From positions 5,183,089 through 5,247,088 of the forward strand of contig CM026431.1 of NCBI GenBank assembly GCA_014871385.1: a stretch of 64,000 bases of DNA, in the 5' to 3' direction. Every line of letters starts with the position of its first letter. Positions within the stretch are counted from its first letter, which is position 1. The translations under genes were made by a program, and so were the position numbers. This document shows, piece after piece, positions 35,666-46,990 of this stretch. This DNA comes from Ceratodon purpureus (lineage: Eukaryota > Streptophyta > Bryopsida > Pseudoditrichales > Ditrichaceae). The notes under the pieces are model-generated. The model saw nothing but the letters and a program-made list of their open reading frames with translations. It searched no databases and was not told the origin of the DNA.

Positions 35666-35695
35666 GGGTTCGTAGGGGGGTTGTTAACGTGACGC
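35666..35695 (-). repeat. Right terminal inverted repeat
   Basis: Read on the minus strand it starts GCGTCACGTTAACAACCC and then CCCCTACGAACC, matching the left terminus with a few changes. It is followed on the plus strand immediately by the second GTCAATCAT. Confidence 0.85.
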
Positions 35696-35704
35696 GTCAA
35701 TCAT
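35696..35704. repeat. Target-site duplication, right
   Basis: GTCAATCAT, identical to 14033-14041. Confidence 0.9.
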
Positions 35705-35734
35705 AATGATTTAGAGATTATTGGAGAAGGCATT

Positions 35735-36472
35735 GGGGGGTAAGCACAATAAAGTGGACCACAAAGTGCAACATGTGACCACTAACAAGTGAATATGAAG
35801 TGTGCTGTTTTTAAAGCTCAAAGCTGATTTTGAGCATTTTGGTGTAGTTTTTGAGCATTTTAGTCACTTTTTAGGGTGTCGCAAGGTATCTTACACACAT
35901 CTTCATAACAGAAACATCCTGAATTGAAACTAAATTTGACCACTAGTTATAAATCATGAAAATGAACTTTTCCAAAGTCTTGATTTCTTCATCTGGTGCC
36001 CTCTGTTGTCTTTAGAGGATGTTTTTTTCAATTTAAAAAACAATGTTCGGTGAAAAAAAAGTGACAAAAATAACCGCGGAAGTGACCCTCTTAAATAACA
36101 TCCTTGCGGTACTTTTGGAACGCTAAACCAATTAATGAGTATATGAATTGACTATTTTAGAATAGCTCTTAAATATATAGAGGGCACCGCAAAATTAAAA
36201 GTGATTTTGGACAAAACCCTAAACCGTTATGTTCACTTTTCCAAATGACTGCATTCACTTTGCTTGGATTTAAAGCCTTTATACAATAACTTTAAAGTGT
36301 CTACTTTGCACGAAACTTTTCCAAGTTGTAGAAAAACAAGTTAAGAATCCATATTAGCAAAAAAAATTGACTTCAATTACATCTTTCAGTCACTTTTGTG
36401 CAATTTTTGCAAGAGGGCTGAAACTGACAAATAGTTAAGCACTTTTTTGGTCCTCTTTACCATGCTTACATC
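35735..36472 (-). mobile_element. 736-bp family element, copy 3 (reverse orientation)
   Basis: Starts GGGGGGTAAGCACAATAAAG on the plus strand and carries the family's conserved interior (GTGCTGTTTTTAAAGCTC; CTTTTCCAAAGTCTTGATTT) in reverse. The far end is eroded (GGTCCTCTTTACCATGCTTA). It lies only about 30 bp outside the large transposon's target duplication. Confidence 0.75.
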
Positions 36473-36511
36473 CATTGAATCAATAGTTGTGATCTAGCTC
36501 ATGTGGCTTAA

Positions 36512-36948
36512 TTAAGAGCATGGCCACCGGCTCGCACGCCGGTGAGCCAAACGGTGCCAGCGCCGAGGCCGGAGCCTCCCTCTTCCCCACTACTCCCCGT
36601 TCACCAGTCCCTGCCTCTCCAGCCACGGCGCTCAGGTGCTCCAACCCGGCAACCTGCCGTGCCTCTCCTCTCCTCACAGGGCGCCTCATATTCTGCAAGT
36701 AATTATTGTTTTGTGTTTCTTTCTTGTATTGAAGTTCAAATGGGAGAGATGAAGTACAGAGAGGGACAATTTTGAGGTATGTGCAATGAAGCATGGGCTT
36801 AAAATGGAACTAGAAGTTAGTGAGGGCGGGAGGGAGGGTCGGGACTGGGTGGGGGAGTGGGCGGGTCAAGTGACGCAAGGGCTGAAAACAGCCCCGCCTG
36901 AGAGGTCGCCACCGGTGGCGTCGGGAGCCACGGGTGGCGATGCTCTAA
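36512..36948. mobile_element. GC-rich MITE-like element with GAGCAT ends
   Basis: The left end is TTAAGAGCATGGCCACCGGC and the right end the near-complement (GGTGGCGATGCTCTAA). Several GCCACCGG/CCGGTGGC blocks inside can pair. GAGCAT-type termini are common on plant Tourist/PIF-like MITEs. It has no coding content. Confidence 0.55.
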
Positions 36949-39360
36949 GGTATTTAATAAGGTATTTTGTCGCCTATGTGTCACTATTCCTACACTCCGC
37001 ATTCTACAAGTACATCAAGAGTGTTTAGTTTCAACATCTTTTATTATTTGATTACAGACGTCCACCTATCCTAAATTCAATGATTATATTTTTTTGTGTT
37101 TTTTTTTTAGTGCCTTCCTTTAAGTTAATGGGGCTAATGGAACTATTACATACAAAAACACAAAGCAAAGGAAATAGTGGTACAAAATTTGTTATTCCAT
37201 AGTCATTATTGGGTTGAAACTTAAAACTTCTAAATACAATATTATACTCGTTATATGTCCAAATCAAGAATTTTAAAAGCCTATCTTTTGTATTTTTTGA
37301 TTGTGATTATAGTGAAAATGTGTTAAAAATCTAATTATAGCTGTATCAATATATATGACTTATCAACATAATTAGTGATAGTAGTTTAGTATGCCTTAGT
37401 GTGGGGTCTTCAATTTTCGGAAAGGTTTTAAAAATTAAAGTAGTGCTATTTGCTGAGTGAATTTGATGAATCCGTTCAAGATGCTCTGAATCCCATAATT
37501 CGGGCCCAAGCTTTAAAGTACTATATAGTATATGATGTGCTGGAATCTGGAGTGGGATCATGGCAGCCAATTCCTGCCTGATTTACCAGGAAAAAATAAA
37601 TTATACTTAGTGAGGTCTCCAGCTAAGTGAGCTCGGCTGGGGATTAGGCCCTTTAATTAGAAGGACTTTGGTAGTACACACCTTGGTAGTACACATAGTG
37701 TCACCAGCATCAATTAATTAAAAAGTGCTTAAATAAAAAAATTATAACCATGATAAAACAGTTAGTGTAAGTGTTGATAGTAAAATTAGTGTAGTTTTCT
37801 CTCTGCAATGAAAGTCTTCTATGACGCAATACTGATAATGACAACAATGATAAGAATAAACTATACAATTGCTGACTACACCTTCATGTTCCTAAGTTCC
37901 TTCATGTTCGACATCCAACAAAACGACAATATCACTGCAAAAATACTCATGATTCACGATTTTGTTTCATGTAGTTTTTGCAGCAAAATATTAAAAAGCC
38001 ACAACATCGACTGTTTTTGCTTGAATGATATCATGGTTCCGTGCTCAATGCCCATCTTCTGTCACCTGTGCATGCGCCTTTTTCTAATGTAACATACACT
38101 ACTTCTGACGTGTTAATGCATGTTGAGATAACTTCCGCCCAATCGATCATCGAACCAAGGAGCCTATCACATGTGCAGTGCCGAGGTCTGTTAGAAACAC
38201 TACCATATTCGTTAAATTGGCCGTTCGGCGTAGTTAATCTATCCGCTCAAATCATGTGTGATTTTGGTTCACTTTCTCTCTTGATTAGATTAGCGTGGAC
38301 AAAATCGACTAAACTGTTATTTACGTTGATTGTTTTCGCTTGCAACACTCTTCTTTTTGCAGCACTTCTTGCAACGGAAGTCACTTTCATTTTGTTACAA
38401 ATCTATAAAAAAATAATCATAAATGGTGAACCAATAACTAGAACAGCATGATAGTAAGAATTTCAGTATGCAACGGATCGACAACGTTGCTGCTCCACTC
38501 AAAACTGGGCGATTCACTGGTTACTGAAATGCTGACTTTATAATAATTACTAGGATCTGGCTGATTCGATTCAACTACTTCTGAGCTACGAGAATGTAAT
38601 ATTAAACTGTAGCGCACCTGCGCTACAGTCACGTGTCCAAATCGGACACCATTAAATTTACTGATATCCTTGCTGAATTCAGTGAGTGCATGTCTGGCTT
38701 ATTCTGTCCCCTCGTGGTTCGTTGCATCTCTAGAAAAAATCCTCGCAGGACTCGCAGCCGTCCGGACTCCGGCAGCCCCCGCCCATCCCTCAATCATTTG
38801 TGGTGACTTGTTAAGTTACTGAATCGATTTAGAGAAAATCAGATTCTTCAAAACGATTTGTCAGACTCAATCATGAAAGCGTAAGTTAATCTCCTTTGTA
38901 AGTTAAATGCAATCAGTTGGTCTTCCTCCGCGAAAGTGTAAAATTTTGTTCCTTTGCACCGATAGAAATCTGTACTCTTTTGACATGAAGATGCCAGCCC
39001 CAGACATTACAGACGTAATGGTCTTCAAGCGGCATCGAATCGCCTTGTTTAAACGGTTCAGGTACATTTGAGTAGTTGGAGTTAGACAAAAATAGTCGAA
39101 GTTAGCCTTTTGTGAAAGCTTCTCTGATGCCAGTGTAGAACAATTTGGAGTTTGTGCTTGAAGTATATACTGGACCCGGTTCTCTAGAGTTCTTTGGGAT
39201 GAGCTCACACCTGCGCAGCTACTCAACTGGCAGCTAGTAAAGACAATGATATTATGGAGATGAGAGATTCCCGGAGCGCTGACGCTGACGCAAACACTAG
39301 TTAGTAGCTAGTGCGAGTTCACTTGGAAGTCAGCTTGGACCATTTCGGTCTCGAGGCTGA
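36949..39360. other. Spacer upstream of the NPF gene
   Basis: No gene is recognised. A short tandem duplication CTTGGTAGTACACA lies at about 37670-37700. Open frames such as 38041-38451 have no motif. Confidence 0.4.
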
Positions 39361-39362
39361 GG

Positions 39363-39370
39363 CTATAAAT
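39363..39370 (+). promoter_or_regulatory. Putative TATA box of the NPF gene
   Basis: CTATAAAT followed about 30 bp later by a likely start and a good donor (CTCCAG then GTAAGT at 39427). This predicts a non-coding exon of about 35-40 bp and an 1.8-kb leader intron ending at TTCAG 41227. That would account for the non-coding stretch 39427-41227. Inferred from consensus only. Confidence 0.4.
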
Positions 39371-41255
39371 TCCGCCTGCTGCAACCGCTTAGCCACACTT
39401 CTGTTCAGTGTACCCCTATCCTCCAGGTAAGTTAAACCTCTCTGAAATTCCTTTCGAACGTCTGAGCTAGATGCGGCAGTGTTTGCATACCGGGCCGCAT
39501 CCTCACACAATTGGGTTCGTTCTATGAAACTGGCATGATGCAGAACTCGGCGATTTGAATCATCTAAGTTTGCACAAGTGTTTGCTTTTGTGCATACTTC
39601 CACAAGTTTGCTGAAGCTTGCTATGTTGGTAAGCTTCGCTGTACGCACTGCTGCTCGTCACGGAACTGGTGCAGTAGACAACCGACAGTCTGAGTCATCA
39701 ATGACTCACTAATACTAACATGCCGTCGTCGTTCTTCAAAGTAGGTCTCCAATCCACATGATATTTAAAAATCCGTCGGAGTGGCGCTGATTTAGGAAAC
39801 TAGGGTCTCATTCTAGACAGCAGTGAAAGTAGACGGGATTCTGGCACTTCCACTGGTGCCAATTGCTGGCTATTCCCAGTGCATCGTGCCATCCTAGTTT
39901 ACACAGACGGTATCCTTCCAGATCTCTCCGAGATGGCCCAGTATTAGCTTTGTTTTTCAGTACCACGATGAAGTTTCGGACCTCTCGGTGCTTAGAAGGC
40001 AGCTCGCTGCCTTGGTAAGGACATTCTGATTCATATCATTGCTTTCTGCGTCATACGACCCATCTCTAGTTTGAATCTTCGCATGGTTTTTTAGGATTTG
40101 AAGATAAATTGTAGTCGGTATCGCACAGATTTGAACCCATTTGTTCTTTCATGCAATTAGAGTCAAAGGACACCGAGACGTTTCTTTGACCTTAGGTGAC
40201 GCATGTTACCGAATGAATGCACACTTAATATGATCTGCAGAAATATAAATGCCCACTGAACTTGTCTGGGACAATTTGGAGGGGTGCTTCAGTTAGGACA
40301 CATTCCTGCATGGAACTTGATCACCTAACTGTCACACCAATGAAATTCTAGGGAGGCAATTGGCTTGTGAGCATTAATTATACCGTGAACTGTTTACAGA
40401 CATATGATAACAATATGGTGGCGTAACTTTGCTTCTAAGCAGTCTGAGAATTGTCTTCTCTCTCACCTCTTAGCCTCAGCTGGCCGTGTGTATGGGTTTA
40501 TAGATGAAGACTGGCGGCCTAGGATTTTGTGAATCGTCACTGCGAAGTACTGTGGAAGTTTTGTTCGAGTTTTGTACCCATATAATATGTGCTACAGTGT
40601 ACTTATTACTGCATCACGTCCGAGCTATGATCCTTCATCTGGACAAACATACTAAGGCTGTGTTGATAATAAGTCACTGATACCAGTTTCAAAACTCTTC
40701 ACCATTTACACATGTTTCCTGTTTAGAATTTCAACAGCGCTTTTCTCTCAAATCATCAAAGGATTCTGCAAAGTTTCAATTCGTTTACTTTACTACTTGA
40801 TCAATTGATTTGTACTCATTCTGTGTATCTTACTCGGACTTGTAGTTGTTACACAACCAGTCGGTAATTTGCGTCGAATTCTGCAACTTTCTGGGATTGA
40901 GATTGCTACCAATCTGGTGATCATCCAGTGTGTTTCCAGCATATCAGCTCCTCCAATTTTGAGACGTCCAAGAGATTTGTAACAATGGTACAGTGCACTC
41001 CTACATACATCCATTTGTGCCTCATTTAAATAGTTGTTCCATCTTCTTCGATGGACATGATGGTCCCAGTTTAATTTCTGCCGTACGTATGTTATATTGT
41101 GTTGCCTGACAGTGTTATTTTTTGAAGTAATCAGTATTATCGGTTCTACATTTAGTTGGTAACTTTGTTGTCCATGACAACTATATCAAAATAAGAAACA
41201 ATTAGGATGTACCTTCATAATATTCAGGTTAGAAATACATCTGCATTCTTGGAGA

Positions 41256-43949
41256 ATGAAGACGTCATCAACACTAACAATGTATAATCCCCATTTACAG
41301 AAGCTGAAGGAGAGCAGTCAAGAGACTGGACCTGACCAAGATTTGCAATATGATGGGCGCATTACAGATGCGGCCATTGATGGATCTGTTGATTACAAGA
41401 ACAGACCCGCCGACAAAACCAAAATTGGGCGCTGGCCTGCCGTGTATTTCATCATGGGTATGTGTCCAGCTCAGCCTAATTCCAACCCTCTCTGCATGCT
41501 AAACGCCTCTTTTTTTTCCAGTTTTAAGTGTTGTACTAGCCTTAGGAATACAAGTTTAAATGTGGGATCACAAGGTCATGAACTCACTCGTTTTGTTTGG
41601 TAATGCTAGCATATTTCCCTTGATTTGCAAATGTTCCTGCAATTACAATCTTACAGTTTGAGGTACAAGTGTTGTCGGTATACTAACTGTATTTAGTGGC
41701 GGTTTACAGGCTCGGTGATCATAGAAAGGCTGGCATTTTATGGAATTGCGTTCAACCTGGTCTCATACCTCACAAGGGTGTTGCACGAGGGCACTGCTGA
41801 ATCCATTACAAGTGTCTGGAATTGGGGTGGCGTGGCTTGGATCACACCTCTGATTGGAGGGTTCATTGCTGATACGTACCTTGGCCGTTACCAGACCATC
41901 AAATACAGCCTATTCGTTTACCTTGCGGTATGTCCTAATCCTTTTCACTAGTTTCTCTTAACTAAAATAAAAACATGACTTTAAAATATTTTGATCCGTT
42001 TCAGTCTCTATGTTGGTTGGCTTCTCCTTGGTCTGTTCGGACCAGAAGTAACGTTCGCCACGTCAAATACTTAAAGAACAGACATGACAAGTACTCAATC
42101 CTGATCAATTCATGTTAATTATGTTCCGGATATATTTTTGTGTGCAGGGAATGGTGTTGCTGACATTAACTGTAGCATTACCAAGCTTGAAACCTCCAGC
42201 ATGTCCGACCCAGACGAACTGCAAAAATGCTTCCAAGTCTTCAGTTGGGCTCTTCTACCTCGCCCTGTACATTATTGCCATTGCAATTGGCGGTGTTAAA
42301 CCGTGCATCTCATCACTCGGGGCTGACCAGTTCGATGAGGAAGACGAGAAAGAGCGTCCTATGAAGCGGTCCTTTTTCAATTACTGGTGGATTTCAGTCA
42401 CTGGTGGTGCGTTCCTTGCCCTGACTTTCCTTATATATGTTGAAGACAATGTTGGATTTGGTTGGGGATATGGAATCCCCACGGTTGGGATGGTAGTATC
42501 CATTGGTCTGTTCCTCGCTGGAAGGCGCCGATACCGTTACAAGTTGCCCAGGGGTAGTCCTCTCACTCAAGTTGCCCAAGTTTTGGTTGCTGCAATTCGG
42601 AAGTTTAATGTCAAGGTGCCTGCTGATGCTAGTCTGCTGCATGAGACTTATCGGCCGGAGAAACGGAACATCCTCCATTCCAATAACTTTAGGTGCACAA
42701 TCAAACTTATTTATTTTCAATTTGTAAATCCAGTAGTGATTGCTCTCAAAGACTGATACTGACTGTGTAACTGCTCAAACACCTTTATGTTGTTCTGTTG
42801 ATACATGACGTTGAATTAATTCTAAGTTAAATCCACTGATTTTGCTCTCAAGCCGATATCGTATTGGCTTAACGTGATGCAGGTTCCTTGACAAAGCGGC
42901 AACTCCCACTGCAGAGGATCACTTGAAAGAAGGCCAAGCCATCACAGAAACAGACTCAGTCCAGACACGGAAGCAGAACTGGCACCTTTGCACGGTAACT
43001 CAGGTTGAAGAAGTGAAACTGCTTGCAAAAGTGATGCCGATTTGGGTGACTACGCTAATGTTTATTGTGACAGCGCAGCAATTGGGCACAGTCTACCTAC
43101 GCCAAGGCCTTACGATGGATTTGCACATGGGTCCAAACTTCAAAATCCCACCTGCATCCCTTGAACTCAGTTGCACCATCACTGCCCTCCTTGCCATCCC
43201 TTTGTATGACCTTTACCTTGTGCCCCTTGTACGCAAGTTCACAGGAAACGAACGAGGGTTCACTTTACTTCAACGGATCGGGATAGGTCTGGTGCTCACT
43301 GTGCTGGGCATGGCAGTCTCAGCAATTGTGGAAATCAAAAGATTGGACGTTGTTGACAGAAATGGATTGCAGCTCAGCAAGTCTCCTTTGCCAATGAGTG
43401 TGTTTTGGCTGACGCCTCAGTACAGCATCATGGGCCTCGCCCAGGTAATGTTACAGTAATTTAAGTTGCAAGCATGGTTTGTTAATTTTCTTTTCTTTGC
43501 AAGCTTTTATTTTATATTTATTCAACATAATTTTGGCCTTGCTTAGTTGTTAGATAACCTGCAAACTGATGGACTTCTGGCTACGGGTTCAGGTTTTTGG
43601 GTGGATGGGCATGCTGGAGTTTTTCTATGACCAAGCTCCTGATGATATGCAAAGCATAGGGACAGCGCTCTTCCTGACCAACACAGGGGTTGCTCACTTC
43701 TTATGCACTGTAATTGTCAACATTGTTGGCAAAGTTACTGGGAGAGACGGCAAGAAACAGTGGATTCAGCCCAACACTAACCAGTCCCGGTTGGATAAAT
43801 ACTACTGGTTGCTGACCATTATGGCAGCTGTGAACTGTATATTCTTCTTCATTGTAGCAAGGTGGTACACATACAAGCAGGCTGAACGGCGCTCTTCCGA
43901 CCAGAAGTCTAAAGTTGCGCCAGCTGAAGCTGCCGAACCAATTACTTGA
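41256..43949 (+). CDS. NPF/PTR family (NRT1/peptide transporter) membrane protein
   Basis: Five exons (41256-41457, 41710-41927, 42148-42692, 42883-43444, 43593-43949) join in phase to 627 aa. This is a 12-helix major-facilitator protein of the plant nitrate/peptide/hormone transporter family. Seen: ERLAFYGI in the first helix, TNWxG-type VWNWGGVAWITPLIGGF, DTYLGRYQT, LGADQFDEED, FFNYWW, IGLAQ-like MGLAQ and the hallmark EFFYDQAPDDMQSIGT. The large central loop between helices 6 and 7 is present. Sequence style resembles subfamilies 5 and 8, but I cannot place it firmly, and the substrate (nitrate, peptides, hormones or glucosides) cannot be read off. The first Glu of the proton-coupling ExxE[K/R] motif is Val (VIIER). 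It probably sits in plasma or vacuolar membrane. Confidence 0.9.
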
Positions 43950-44375
43950 TGTTAAAAGCTTGTATCACAATGGCTGGGCACAAGCCCTTGTATGTACACT
44001 CAGTAATAGCACTCTAGAGAAAACTTTCAGTTCATCGATTTCAATGTAAATTATAAGGTTTTTATGAAATACAATGTGCTCTTCACACTGCTACAATTGG
44101 AATGATATGAGTTGTGCAAGTCAAAATCCTGTGGTTCTCAAGAATAGCTTGATAGAGTTGTTGAGTCGTTTAACCTAGTCCTTTCAGTTAATAATGAAAT
44201 CCCGACGTACAGTAAGATAAGTAGCACGATACGATAGAAGTGACATACTTCTTTAGGCAAGGATTTGGAAGGTTAATATTAGCTGGATTGTTGGTTAATG
44301 GCAACAAACCAAATAGTAAATTCAGATCTATTTGCTGATCCAGATACTATAAGCATGTCTTTCTACAGATATATA

Positions 44376-46990
44376 TCATGAGAGTGTCACCTCTGGTTTT
44401 AAAGATTGGGGGACAACAACAACAGATTTTCTTATCTGTGTAGGAGAGAGTGATTTCGATCGTGATTTGTTGCCGTTAGCAGTTTCTTCCTCCAACCATC
44501 TCTTTCGTTCCCTTCTCCTTTTCCTGGTATCCACCTGAGAAGCAAAAGTTTGTTAACAGTAAATCCATACTCGACCTACCTTTAGATTCCAAGTTTTGGC
44601 CTTGTAAAGATAGAAACATGCTTAAAAAGGTGACCATTTAGTGAAATCAACAAACGCAACCGAGGCAAGGAACACGTCGTTAGTGGGGTTCAAACATTAC
44701 TTATTTCATTTGTATTGGACTAGTATCATTTAAAGTTGGATAGAAGAAGATAAGCACAAGGAGGTTGGAGGACTTTGCTAAAGTTTTAGCATTAAAATGA
44801 AGCTTGGAAACCTCAGCCACATTTCTGAGAATTCAACCTATTTTCAAATTGCACTTCTTGTTTTAATATAGAGATAAGCCAAGTGGCTCATAAGAGTGTT
44901 CAAAGTTTCAACTTCGTTAATGTTCTCTGATTAGTCATTTAAAGAAGATTGCTTCTTTGAGTCATCAATAATTTCGCTTGAGATAGCAATGTTTGAACCC
45001 ACTATTATACAGAACAGCTAAACTTAGTGTTAGGTTAAGTTCAATTGGGTCAAGCAACAGCCCTCAGATTGTCGAAACACAATATTGTTCATGATAAAAC
45101 AGAAGCTGATATCTAATGTCTTTGCACATTCACAAACCAGCAACAAATTAGCCAGGGTCACACTAGAGTGATGAGGTGTAAGTCGTGTTCTAACCTGTTG
45201 GCAAGAGCAAATAGTTTGGCATTCTGCATCACGAACATCTACATCATGATCCTCACTGCCTCCCCTGAGCATTCTAGAAGCTTGGAATTTGTTCAAAGTA
45301 GCTTCTCTCTCAAGTTTAGCCTGCACTTGAGCCTTCTCTTTCTCCAATGCTGCATTCCTGTAGACGAGTAATGTTTGTTTTATACAAGATTTCATAAACA
45401 AACTCGTATATTCAGGTTTGTTAGTCTTAGGAAAAGTTGGTGTCAAATACTTCCTCCATACTTAGAAGCTGCCTTCCTTCAATTGAACATAGCGAATTTT
45501 TAAAACACAATCCCTAAACAAATACTGCTGAGATGGAGAAGGACTCGAGGAATAACAAGGAAGCCCATTTCTGCACAGACAATGAAGGCATTTAGATCTA
45601 TTCTTCGAAGTTGGAATGACGCAGACCACCGCTTCTATTGTTCACCAAAATCCAGCAAAAGGACCAAGATCAAGCAAAGGGTTACGATAAAATGCAGATG
45701 CTAGTGCAGTCCTCGCACCAACTCCCAGAAATTAAGTCACGAACTGTATTAAGTGTACCTCTCTGACAAATGCCGGAGAAGCTGAAGGATTTTCTCCATC
45801 TCTTCGTTTAGATTATCAAGCTGTATATGCATCATTCCAGCATCATTCAACTCACGCAGGCACACTTCCAATCTGCCTGACGTTGAAACATCATCAGCTG
45901 TTAGCTGTAGCGACAATCAAAAAATTAAAAAATTGACCATTGCATAACCCAATCGTCACCAGTAGATCAAAATCCCAAGTTCAAATAATAAAGTAGAAGT
46001 ATCCTGTCAACCACGATGACATACCTTTTACGCAACTGTTCATTAACGGACAACAGCTGACGCTCATTCCCAACATGAACGTCGAGCTCTAACTCCAAAG
46101 CTTCCACCTTCTTGATCAATTCTTCAGCATTGATTGCAGGAAACGTCATCACTCCTACATCCCTCGTCTTGGAATCTGATGCAGCAGTTAGTCTTCTCGT
46201 AGACGCACTCCCAGGTCCTGTCCTTGGAGGAGAAGTTGGAGGCCAGTTGCATCTTACATCGGAATTCCATTTCACTTTTGGTACCTTCGGTGGCGATGCA
46301 GGACGCGGTATCTTGGATACACTTGGAATGTTAGCGTACAATTGGTTTCTTGCGGAAGCACCAGGAAAGCTTGAAGCCCACGTTACTGAATTGGGAGCAC
46401 TTCTTTCACTTGCACAAGAATGCTCATGCTCATGCTCATGCTCGTGCTCATGCGCATGGGGATGCTCATGGGGAGATCCCCCACCTCTGAGTTGGGGAGT
46501 ATGGGCATGGCGCTCACAGTGTACAATCTGGGCCAGGTTGCTCACCGCTTGCATCTCGGTCATGCTAAGAGCTGTCTGGCATGATTCGTTTGCCAGGCTC
46601 CCTCTGTCGTGATCAGCTTCACCATCCAACTCTGCCACGCTGTAAGATTCTACAAAACAAAGCACGAATGTCAAGTTGTCAAATATAGTTGTGGTCTTTA
46701 CTATCTTATGACTTCCAAGCTTAGATCTATTTGAATGCAATTCATAAACCTCAACCCTAAAGCGAAAACCTAGGACGTGGATACATACAAACAGCCACCA
46801 TGTCCCTTAACTCGTCTGCGATAGAAGTCCTTAAGCAGAAGTCCATAGAATCTGACAAGGAGATCATGAAAGGTATAGGCTGTGTATGGAACATATGCTT
46901 ACCTTGGCAGCACACTTTTGGCATCCTTGTCATAGCCTTGCGGTGATTCAGTGAGATGATTTTGTTAACGGTAATCTCCAGAGTCACCAT
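44376..46990 (-). CDS. Coiled-coil protein with a His-Glu repeat, function unknown
   Basis: Five minus-strand exons (46990-46903, 46649-46025, 45872-45759, 45357-45195, 44534-44376) join in phase to 382 aa. Residues about 80-100 contain the charged repeat HEHPHAHEHEHEHEHEHS, encoded by CATGCT-type hexamers at 46420-46465. A Pro/Ser/Arg-rich stretch follows (SKIPRPASPPKVPKVKW), then a long coiled coil of about 120 residues (EELIKKVEALELELDV through EKEKAQVQAKLERE) and a basic tail TRKRRRERKRW. His/Glu repeats can bind metals; the coil suggests self-association or a cytoskeletal/nuclear scaffold. I do not recognise the family. Acceptor choice for the third exon (45872 rather than a few bases upstream) is fixed by frame. 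Confidence 0.7.

Larger units (their letters stand above)
14042..35695. mobile_element. Giant Mutator-like DNA transposon with two transposase and two ULP-protease genes
   Basis: A 21,654-bp element bounded by inverted repeats (about 25 of 30 positions match) and a perfect 9-bp direct target duplication. Inside are two plus-strand MULE transposase genes (14729-16437 and 17274-21371) and two minus-strand genes ending in Ulp1/C48 cysteine proteases (21770-26972 and 29656-34317). Plant MULEs carrying ULP domains are known (Kaonashi type), but there the ULP part usually belongs to one gene; here it sits in separate large paired genes. Subterminal zones (14075-14220 and 35480-35640) are GC-rich, and a short word TGTAGTGCA recurs throughout. 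All four gene models keep open frames after splicing, so the element looks whole and not very old, although the internal gene pairs are well diverged from each other. Confidence 0.88.

Noticed and set aside
14042-35695. Polinton, virus-like or retroelement origin for the 21.65-kb unit
   Set aside because: No capsid, polymerase, integrase or reverse-transcriptase motif. The 9-bp duplication, DDE-SWIM transposase and inverted ends fit a Mutator-like DNA transposon.
39319-39648. 109-codon minus-strand frame opposite the NPF leader
   Set aside because: No motif, and it overlaps a plausible TATA box and donor site on the other strand.
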